A DNA stretch of 9,289 nt, taken from an uncultured Brachyspira sp. GTDB taxonomy: Bacteria; Spirochaetota; Brachyspiria; Brachyspirales; Brachyspiraceae. Position numbers and translations under genes: made by a program. This document shows positions 1 to 5,330 of the stretch, one piece after another. The notes beneath the pieces are model-generated. The model was not told where the DNA came from. It worked only from the letters and a program-made list of their open reading frames with translations, and made no database searches. Location: assembly GCF_949287625.1 (NCBI RefSeq), contig NZ_CASEGO010000116.1, positions 1-9,289 of the forward strand, written 5' to 3'. How positions within the stretch are numbered: the first letter of the stretch is position 1; the number at the start of each line of letters is the position of its first letter.

Positions 1-657
1 GTCGATGTCAAATGTATTACTCAAAATGGTTCTGTTGTTATTATAGAAATACAATTACAAGGCAATTCAAGATTTCCAGAGCGTATACTTTATTATTGGG
101 CATCTAATTACAGTAAATTATTAAAACATGGTGAAAGATACGATGAATTAACTCCAGTAATAAGTATAAATCTTCTTAATTTTAATTTAGATAAAACTAA
201 AAATATACATTCCTGCTATATGCTTTATGAGATGAATAATAGAAGGTTATTAACAGATCATCTTCAAATACATATAATAGAATTAAAAAAGTTTAAGAAA
301 AATGTATTATCTAAAGATTTAAATTATTGGCTCAAAATATTTACAAGCAAAAATTTGGAGGCATCTATGTCTGAAATAGTAAAAGAAAAACCCATAATGG
401 AAGAAGTGCAGAAAAAATATAATAATTTTGTAAAAAGCAGATTAATGATGATGGAATATGAGAAAAAAGAAGCTTATTTATATGGTAATCAGATAATGCT
501 TGATGAAGAGAGAAGATTGGGTAAGGAAGAAGGTATAAAGGAGGGTATAGAAAAAGAAAAGATTTCATTGGCAAAAAAGATGAAAGATGATAGAGTAGAT
601 TTAAATACTATTTCTAAATATACAGGATTAAGTATAGAAGAAATAGAAAAACTATGA
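1..657 (+). CDS. PD-(D/E)XK nuclease family transposase (Rpn/PDDEXK_2-like), 5' end missing
   Basis: The frame is open from the first base of the window, so this is the last 218 codons of a longer gene. An ATG at 220 is internal and should not be taken as the start. In window numbering the protein begins VDVK, followed by a hydrophobic strand and the triad EIQ (D2, E16, Q18). This is the D...ExQ form of the PD-(D/E)XK catalytic core seen in the PDDEXK_2/Rpn families of recombination-promoting nucleases. After it comes the usual helical region (ERILYYWASNYSKLL), then a Lys/Glu-rich linker with GKEEGIKEGIEKEK. The C-terminal helix-turn-helix-like tail ends TGLSIEEIEKL, also typical of the family. 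These proteins are DNA endonucleases, often multicopy and annotated as transposases, but usually lack recognisable terminal repeats. The stop codon overlaps the first repeat copy of the next region. The family call is firm; whether it is active cannot be judged without its N-terminus. Confidence 0.88.
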   Translation, partial: VDVKCITQNGSVVIIEIQLQGNSRFPERILYYWASNYSKLLKHGERYDELTPVISINLLNFNLDKTKNIHSCYMLYEMNNRRLLTDHLQIHIIELKKFKKNVLSKDLNYWLKIFTSKNLEASMSEIVKEKPIMEEVQKKYNNFVKSRLMMMEYEKKEAYLYGNQIMLDEERRLGKEEGIKEGIEKEKISLAKKMKDDRVDLNTISKYTGLSIEEIEKL

Positions 658-818
658 TAAAAAACTTTACTTTAATCCCCGCCCTTTTAGATTTTAAAGT
701 CTTATTTTTCATATTGGCTTTAATTAAATCTATAAGCCTACACTTAAAAAAGTACGCCCACCCAAAACGTGATTTTAAATTAGGATTTGCTCTACGCACG
801 CAGAGCGGATTTTTATAA
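654..818 (+). CDS. possible 54-residue ORF inside the intergenic repeat (doubtful)
   Basis: An ATG overlaps the TGA of the nuclease gene (ATGA) and opens a 54-codon frame: MIKNFTLIPALLDFKVLFF, then a basic middle with AHPKRDFKLGFALR, ending at TAA 816-818. It runs through the whole of repeat copy 1. The related copy at 1008-1150 keeps the same frame open without indels but has no start codon. That may mean a coding origin of the repeat, or it may be chance in a short sequence. There is no separate Shine-Dalgarno sequence beyond what translational coupling would supply. I recognise no family, and it is more likely non-coding. Confidence 0.15.
   Translation: MIKNFTLIPALLDFKVLFFILALIKSISLHLKKYAHPKRDFKLGFALRTQSGFL
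661..806 (+). repeat. interspersed repeat, copy 1 (direct)
   Basis: This unit of about 145 bp has landmarks CTTTAATCCCCGCCCTTTTAG near its start, GTACGCCCACCCAAAACG in the middle and CTACGCACG near its end. It aligns without gaps to 1008-1150 and, more loosely, to the reverse complement of 866-998. It begins within a few bases of the nuclease stop codon. The G+C clusters stand out from the AT-rich flanks. I see no coding explanation beyond the doubtful ORF at 654-818. Confidence 0.75.
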
Positions 819-915
819 TACAGATTGATTAATAATTCTAATTTTTATTATTTATTAGAATCGATTAACCGTGCGTTGAAAAATATTGTAAATTTAAAAA
901 ATCGCTTGGGTGGGC
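756..915. repeat. nested inverted repeat of 160 bp (large potential hairpin)
   Basis: Four perfect complementary arm pairs lie one inside the other: 756-765 with 906-915 (GCCCACCCAA/TTGGGTGGGC), 773-781 with 891-899 (TTTTAAATT/AATTTAAAA), 794-800 with 870-876 (ACGCACG/CGTGCGT), and 835-842 with 854-861 (ATTCTAAT/ATTAGAAT). The colinear order means one long imperfect hairpin could form in RNA, or a cruciform in DNA. It arises because repeat copies 1 and 3 face each other. A further weaker outer pairing, with wobble pairs, is possible between about 674-686 and 983-996. Confidence 0.75.
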
Positions 916-998
916 AGACAGAATAACACTCAAAGTAAAGAGTGAAAAATAAGCCATAAATAACAAATAGTATTCAAAAAATTAGAGGGTGGGAGTTA
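866..998 (-). repeat. interspersed repeat, copy 3 (inverted, more diverged)
   Basis: Read on the minus strand it shows the same ordered landmarks as copies 1 and 2: CTAACTCCCACCCTCTAA, about 75 bp later GCCCACCCAAGCGATTTTTT, then CAACGCACG. The two C-rich blocks are closer together than in copy 1, so there have been small deletions. On this strand the reading frame seen in the other copies is interrupted. Confidence 0.6.
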
Positions 999-1007
999 GA
1001 ATAAATT

Positions 1008-1150
1008 TCAAAATTTTACTTTAATTCCCGCCCTTTTAGATTTAAAAACTTTATTTTTTAGTATTAGTTTGATTAAATTTTTTAAGTCTTCACTTCAAAA
1101 AGTGCCCCACCCAAAGCGTAATTTAAATTTGAAATTCACTCCACGCAAGT
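1008..1150 (+). repeat. interspersed repeat, copy 2 (direct)
   Basis: It aligns to copy 1 without indels over about 135 bp, with roughly two thirds of positions identical. The blocks TTTACTTTAAT, CCCGCCCTTTTAGATTT, CACCCAAAGCGT and CCACGCAAG are the most conserved. The frame that is open in copy 1 is also open here (FTLIPALLDLK, then PHPKRNLNL) and continues to a TAA at 1231-1233, but a TAG at 997-999 and the absence of an ATG argue against translation. Confidence 0.72.
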
Positions 1151-1155
1151 ATAAC

Positions 1156-1225
1156 AGCATTTTATTTGTATATAAGTCTAGAATTATTTATAAATTTAAT
1201 TTTATAAATCTACAAATAAAATGCT
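1156..1225. repeat. inverted repeat with perfect 15-bp arms
   Basis: AGCATTTTATTTGTA at 1156-1170 is the exact reverse complement of TACAAATAAAATGCT at 1211-1225, with a 40-nt AT-rich loop. Its right arm shares bases 1220-1225 with the left arm of the next hairpin (1220-1261), so the two cannot be fully paired in the same molecule. Confidence 0.75.
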
Positions 1226-1261
1226 TAAACTAATTAATAATTTTTAAATAGTTTAAGCATT
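1220..1261 (-). terminator. hairpin terminator of the lipoprotein gene
   Basis: AATGCTTAAACTA at 1220-1232 pairs perfectly with TAGTTTAAGCATT at 1249-1261 (13 bp, 16-nt loop). On the minus strand it lies 20 bases after the lipoprotein stop codon and is followed by the T-rich TTATTTGT, fitting a rho-independent terminator, though the stem is AT-rich. Confidence 0.6.
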
Positions 1262-1281
1262 AATTAAAAGAATATGATTGA

Positions 1282-1710
1282 TTATTGTTGCTTCTTAGTT
1301 AAAGTACCATTAATATTTTGAGTTGAACTTCCGCCTGAGTAAGTAGTTGTATTTTGACCTGTAACATTAGCAGAAGTATCAGAAGTAAATTCTATATTCA
1401 TAGTACCTTTTGATGTATATTCGTCAGTATTAAGAGTATAATTTGCTGTATATGAAGTATCAGAATTTTTAGTTATACTTGAAGCAGGCATATCAATATT
1501 CTGAGATTCATTTCTTACAGAACCATCTGTATTTATAATAATTGTTTGACCTGCTAAATTTCCGCCTCCTATCCAAGTACCTGCATATTTGCTGTCTATA
1601 CCTGTAGGCTTTGTTTCTCCTGAACCTGTTTTATCTGCATTTGAACAGCTTACAGATAAAATACCTGCTAAAAATAAAGTAAAAAGAATGGAAAATAGTT
1701 TTTTGTTCAT
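1282..1710 (-). CDS. putative small lipoprotein, 142 residues, Ser/Thr/Asn-rich
   Basis: The frame extends upstream to 1902, but the true start is the ATG at 1710: AAGGAG sits 7 bases before it, and the protein then starts with a proper export signal. MNKKLFS gives a basic N-terminus, ILFTLFLAGIL a hydrophobic core, and LSVSC a relaxed spirochaete-type lipobox with the lipidated cysteine at 22. The mature part of about 121 residues is hydrophilic. It starts with a flexible SNADKTGSGETKPTG linker, then YAGTWIGGG and alternating short strands rich in Thr, Ser and Asn (IIINTDGSV, SYTANYTL, TMNIEF, TYSGGSS). This pattern suggests a small beta-barrel or lipocalin-like fold, but I recognise no named family. 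Expected location is a membrane surface, periplasmic or exposed. It is a single-gene unit with its own terminator. The lipoprotein call rests on the signal; the function is unknown. Confidence 0.83.
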   Translation of the reverse strand: MNKKLFSILFTLFLAGILSVSCSNADKTGSGETKPTGIDSKYAGTWIGGGNLAGQTIIINTDGSVRNESQNIDMPASSITKNSDTSYTANYTLNTDEYTSKGTMNIEFTSDTSANVTGQNTTTYSGGSSTQNINGTLTKKQQ

Positions 1711-1743
1711 ATTAGAACTCCTTATATAAATTATAATTTTATA

Positions 1744-1767
1744 AAAAACATTTTTTAAAATGTTTTT
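1744..1767. repeat. perfect palindrome in the lipoprotein leader
   Basis: AAAAACATTTT at 1744-1754 and AAAATGTTTTT at 1757-1767 are exact reverse complements around a central TT (11-bp arms). It lies 34-57 bases upstream of the lipoprotein start. It could be an operator for a dimeric regulator or a leader hairpin. Its all-AT makeup apart from one C/G pair makes a chance origin possible. Confidence 0.45.
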
Positions 1768-1867
1768 ATCATAGTAAAAAAGCATTCTAAAAAAATTTAG
1801 AAAATATGTAATAATAAAATTTTGATATTTTTTTATTACTAATGATTGTTTTTTGATTGAATTATTA

Positions 1868-1896
1868 TATAAATAAAGTTTTAAAATTATTTTCAA
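1868..1896 (-). promoter_or_regulatory. weak candidate promoter for the lipoprotein gene
   Basis: Read on the minus strand, TTGAAA (1896-1891), 17 bases, then TTTATA (1873-1868) gives a fair -35 and a poor -10, with a leader of about 150 nt. An alternative is TATGAT at 1773-1768 with a poor -35 (ATTTTT), which would put the start of transcription at or inside the palindrome 1744-1767. I cannot choose between them. Confidence 0.25.
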
Positions 1897-1996
1897 TGCC
1901 AATATTGACTGAAAGGCGTATAAAGAAAAATATATTTTTTTAGAATTGTTATAATATTTAGATGATATTGATTTTTTTGAAAGGTTTACATTATTA

Positions 1997-2076
1997 GTCG
2001 AGTGTCGAGTGTCGAGTGTCGAGTGTCGAGTGTCGAGTGTCGAGTGTCGAGTGTCGAGTGTCGAGTGTCGAGTGTC
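1997..2076. repeat. heptanucleotide tandem repeat, 11 copies of GTCGAGT plus GTC
   Basis: Eleven perfect 7-bp units fill 1997-2073, followed by a partial GTC at 2074-2076. No unit carries a substitution. The array is more than half G+C inside a stretch that is otherwise almost all A and T. It lies between the divergent lipoprotein and smc genes, 237 bases before the smc start, and in no convincing reading frame. Perfect short units like this are typical variable-number loci that change length by slipped replication. Confidence 0.97.
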
Positions 2077-2255
2077 TTATTTAATAAACTAAATATTTTT
2101 ATCATAACAGTATTATAAAATATTAAATCATTATGTCAATATTATTTGATTAAAATAACAAATAACTATACCGAAAATTTGTTATCGTAATTATATTTTT
2201 ATCAAGAAAACCAAAATAAATTTATAGTATTTTTATATATTATAGATTAAATTAA
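2077..2255. other. AT-rich intergenic stretch, nothing recognised
   Basis: Between the heptamer array and the smc promoter the DNA is almost pure A and T. I find no ORF with a ribosome site, no strong hairpin and no RNA gene. The 1903-1996 stretch on the other side of the array is similar; a lone TATAAT at 1950-1955 lacks a -35 partner. Confidence 0.5.
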
Positions 2256-2284
2256 TTGATTATTTTTTAATAGGATTGTATAAT
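2256..2284 (+). promoter_or_regulatory. sigma-70 type promoter of smc
   Basis: TTGATT at 2256-2261, a 17-base spacer, and a consensus TATAAT at 2279-2284. Transcription would begin near 2291, giving a leader of about 23 nt with AGGA at 2304-2307, six bases before the ATG. Hexamers and spacing are the same as in the aspS promoter. Confidence 0.75.
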
Positions 2285-2313
2285 TATAGAATATACTAAA
2301 GACAGGAAATAAG

Positions 2314-5172
2314 ATGTATATAAAGAATCTTAATTTGCACGGATTCAAATCATTTGCCATAGAAACCAATATAGAGTTTAATGAAGGCGTTACTGTAGTG
2401 CTTGGACCAAACGGAATAGGTAAAAGCAATATAGTAGAGGCTTTCCTATGGGTTATGGGCGAGCAGTCCGCAAGCAGATTAAGAATAGACAGCTCAAAAG
2501 GGCTTGAAAGCGTAATTTTTCATGGTACTGATACTAGAAAACCTTCCTCTCTGGCACAAGTAGCACTCACGCTAGATAATAAATCAAGATGGATAAAAAA
2601 ATATGATACAGATGAAGTTGTTGTTACTCGTAAATATTATAGAAAAGGTTTGTCAGAATATTATATTAATGATGAGCAGGTGCGTTTAAAAGATATAGTT
2701 GATATGTTTTTGGATACTGGGCTTGGTAAAAATGCCTACTCTGTTATTAAACAGGGTACAGTTTCTGAAATAGCAAAACAAAAACCCGAAGAGAGAAGAA
2801 GCATCATAGAAAATGCAGCTGGAATTAGTAAATATCTTGAAAGAAGAAGAGAGGCTGCAAAAAAACTTGAAGAGTCAGAAAGAAATCTTGATAATGTAAA
2901 AATACAAATCAAAGAATCTGAAAAACATTATAAATCTTTAAAAGAACAGGCAGCAAGAACAGAAAAATATTATAATCTTAAAGATGAACAGAAAAAAATA
3001 AGTATTAGCTTGAATGTTAATCAGGTAAAAAAATTAAAAATTACTTTAGAAGAGCAGAATAAAAGCCTTGAAGAGCATAATAATAAAAAACAGGAATTAG
3101 AAAAAGAGCTTCATGATTTGGACAATCAGAAACAGCAGGAGCTTTTAAAATTTGAAGAGACAAGAACTTTATCTATAGAGCTTGATAAACAGGTATCATT
3201 AATAGTTACAGAGCTTACGCATATAGAGAAGATGGCAAATCAATTAAAGAATCAGCTTGACAATGCAGGCAAAGAAAAAGAAGAGACTCTTAACAGAAAA
3301 AATACCCTATTAAAAAGAATAGAAGAAGATAAAACTCAAATAGCAGAACTTGAAGAGGAAGTTAAAAATATAGCTGAAAATATAGAAAGATCCTTAAAAG
3401 AACAGGAAACTGAAGAGACCAATATAGCAAATGAACAAAATAAAATAGCAAGTTTAAATGATAAAATATCTTCTATAACAGAAGAAAATCAAAACGCCAC
3501 TTTAAAAATCGCAGATGCTAGAGAAAGACAGCTTGAAGTAATAAATAAAATTATAAGCGAGATTGATGAAAAGAAAAAAGATGTTATGGGAAACAGTTTT
3601 TATCAGAATATAGGAAAGCATGAAACTGATATTGATATAGGATTTAATAATCTGCTTAATGCTATAAATACAAAGATGAAAACTATAAAAGAGTTTGAAG
3701 AGGAAGGTGTATTATTAAGTTTAAATGAACTTAGCTTTAGTTCATTATGCGGTTTTATAAAAAATTTGGGAGAGAGTTTAGAGACAGAAAAAAAAGATGC
3801 ATTATTTTTACATGGCATTTTTAAAGAATATACTAAAATAAAAGACCCTTTCGTTGATTTGCTTTTTGATAAAGAAGGTACATATATGCAAAAGGAAGCA
3901 ATAGATAAAGAGATTGCCGATTTGGAAAACTTTATTAAAAGCAATATAGAAAAAATGGAAGAGTTAAATAATGAAATAAAATTATCTACTGACAATATTA
4001 ATAAATCTAATGCAATGCTTACTACTCTTACAATAGAAAGGGCTAAATACGAAACAAATAAAAAAGCCTCTGAAGACAGAAAAGAGATGATAATAAAAAG
4101 CATGAAAATAATAGAAGATGAGTTTGCAACGCTCAATGAAAAAATAGCAAGGCTTGAAGAAGACTATAAAAAACTTAATGAAGAGTACAAACAAAACTCT
4201 ATAAGCTATAAAGAATTAGAAAAGAAAAAATCAAAAACAGAAAGCGAATCCAGACATAAAGCCAATGAAATAAAAAAGGCAGAATCGGCATTATCTAATT
4301 TTGAAGTAAGCCATGCAAAAAGGGTAAGAAAATTAAATGAAACAAATGAAAACATTACAAGAGTAAGTGAGAGAATAAATCAAAGCAAAGATAAAATTAA
4401 TGATATATATACTCATTTCTATGAAAATTATGCTCTTAATTTGAAAGAGTTTGAAGAGAATACTCAAAACCTTATAGATGAAGATGCATTTAAAAATAAA
4501 TTAAACACTATCAATGAAAAAATAAAAAATCTAGGTCATATTAATGAAATGGCTTTGGACGAATATCAGGAAGCCAAAAATAAATTTGAGTTTTTAACGA
4601 AACAAAAAGAAGACTTAGAGAAATCAAAAGAAGAAATATTAAAAATCATAGCAGATGCCAATAAAAAAGCAGGTGAGGATTTCTTAAAAACATTTAATGA
4701 AATAAATAAAAAATTCTCAGAGACTTTTAAAATATTATTCGGCGGCGGTAATGCAGGCTTAAAAATACAAAATGAAGAGGATCTATTAAACAGCCCCATT
4801 GATATATTTGCTCAGCCTCCGGGCAAAAAAATGGAAAATATAGTATCATATTCTGGGGGCGAGCTTACTATGACAGGGCTTGCTTTGGTATTTGCAATAT
4901 TTTTGTACCGACCTAGTCCTTTCTGTATATTAGACGAGGTTGACGCTGCACTTGACGGAGCTAATATTATAAGATATAAAAATATGGTTAAAAATCTCTC
5001 TAATAATACTCAGTTTTTAATCATTACGCATGATGAAGTAGCTGCCACAATAGCAGACGCCTATTATGGAATAACTGCCGAAGAGAAAGGGGTTTCTAAA
5101 ATATTTACTGTAAAAGTAGATAAAGACGGCAAAGTTAATGGAAGCGAAGATAAACTAGTGACTAATGAATAA
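2314..5172 (+). CDS. smc: chromosome segregation SMC-family ATPase, short form with atypical middle domain
   Basis: SMC proteins dimerise and use ATP to fold and separate chromosomal DNA, usually with the partners ScpA and ScpB, which are not in this window. The head motifs are intact. N-terminal half: GFKSF at 10-14, Walker A GPNGIGKS at 31-38, Q-loop GEQ 49-51, Arg57 at the usual arginine-finger place, and RRSIIENAAGISKY at 161-174. C-terminal half: LFGGGNA around 808-814, signature SGGE 847-850 (YSGGELTM rather than the common LSGGEK), Walker B and catalytic Glu in FCILDEVDAALD (D874, E875), D-loop L880-D881, and H906. Between them are two coiled-coil arms (about 180-425 and 528-765) around a region of about 100 residues (426-527) lacking the Gly-rich motifs of the classical hinge. 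Total length is 952, against roughly 1170-1190 for well-known bacterial SMCs; short SMCs are known in some spirochaetes. The start is supported by AGGA. It has its own promoter and no operon partner. Confidence 0.93.
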   Translation: MYIKNLNLHGFKSFAIETNIEFNEGVTVVLGPNGIGKSNIVEAFLWVMGEQSASRLRIDSSKGLESVIFHGTDTRKPSSLAQVALTLDNKSRWIKKYDTDEVVVTRKYYRKGLSEYYINDEQVRLKDIVDMFLDTGLGKNAYSVIKQGTVSEIAKQKPEERRSIIENAAGISKYLERRREAAKKLEESERNLDNVKIQIKESEKHYKSLKEQAARTEKYYNLKDEQKKISISLNVNQVKKLKITLEEQNKSLEEHNNKKQELEKELHDLDNQKQQELLKFEETRTLSIELDKQVSLIVTELTHIEKMANQLKNQLDNAGKEKEETLNRKNTLLKRIEEDKTQIAELEEEVKNIAENIERSLKEQETEETNIANEQNKIASLNDKISSITEENQNATLKIADARERQLEVINKIISEIDEKKKDVMGNSFYQNIGKHETDIDIGFNNLLNAINTKMKTIKEFEEEGVLLSLNELSFSSLCGFIKNLGESLETEKKDALFLHGIFKEYTKIKDPFVDLLFDKEGTYMQKEAIDKEIADLENFIKSNIEKMEELNNEIKLSTDNINKSNAMLTTLTIERAKYETNKKASEDRKEMIIKSMKIIEDEFATLNEKIARLEEDYKKLNEEYKQNSISYKELEKKKSKTESESRHKANEIKKAESALSNFEVSHAKRVRKLNETNENITRVSERINQSKDKINDIYTHFYENYALNLKEFEENTQNLIDEDAFKNKLNTINEKIKNLGHINEMALDEYQEAKNKFEFLTKQKEDLEKSKEEILKIIADANKKAGEDFLKTFNEINKKFSETFKILFGGGNAGLKIQNEEDLLNSPIDIFAQPPGKKMENIVSYSGGELTMTGLALVFAIFLYRPSPFCILDEVDAALDGANIIRYKNMVKNLSNNTQFLIITHDEVAATIADAYYGITAEEKGVSKIFTVKVDKDGKVNGSEDKLVTNE

Positions 5173-5176
5173 TTTT

Positions 5177-5226
5177 TAATCTATAAATATATCAAAAAGT
5201 ACCGCACCAAAATACGATTAAAGTAA
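5177..5226 (+). repeat. decayed remnant of the 661-1150 repeat downstream of smc
   Basis: TTAATCTATAA, then AAAAAGTACCGCACCAAAA and TACGATTAAAGTAATT, follow the middle part of repeat copy 1 (TAAATCTATAA, AAAAAGTACGCCCACCCAAAA, CGTGATTTTAAATTA) in the same order, with small indels. It starts five bases after the smc stop and runs into the aspS promoter. Only the middle of the unit is left; the C-rich 5' block and the CGCACG end are missing. Confidence 0.5.
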
Positions 5227-5255
5227 TTGATTTTTATACATATTTATAATATAAT
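5227..5255 (+). promoter_or_regulatory. sigma-70 type promoter of aspS
   Basis: TTGATT at 5227-5232, a 17-base spacer, and TATAAT at 5250-5255. A second TATAAT at 5245-5250 is only 12 bases from the -35 and is less likely used. The expected start of transcription is near 5262, leaving a leader of about 69 nt. I see no T-box or other riboswitch in it. aspS can therefore be transcribed independently of smc. Confidence 0.65.
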
Positions 5256-5330
5256 AATTATGTTTATTCAAACAAAAATATAACTTATTTTTTAATAATC
5301 AAATAAATAATTTTTTAAGAGGGAATTAAT

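Noticed and set aside
614..799. 61-residue minus-strand ORF across repeat copy 1
   Set aside because: It runs antisense over the nuclease end and the repeat, lacks a ribosome site, and is explained by the repeat.
756..915. Insertion sequence terminal inverted repeats
   Set aside because: The arms are nested and close together with no transposase between them; they come from facing repeat copies.
1711..1902. Upstream extension of the lipoprotein frame to a Met at 1902
   Set aside because: The added residues have no ribosome site and would bury the signal peptide; AAGGAG fits the ATG at 1710.
1997..2076. CRISPR array
   Set aside because: Units are 7 bp and directly adjacent, with no spacers; it is a simple tandem repeat.
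3603..4194. Minus-strand ORFs inside smc
   Set aside because: Hydrophobic shadows of Lys/Glu-rich coiled-coil codons; smc is clearly the real frame.
5256..5330. T-box or other leader riboswitch for aspS
   Set aside because: The leader is only about 69 nt, very AT-rich, with no stem or T-box-like sequence.
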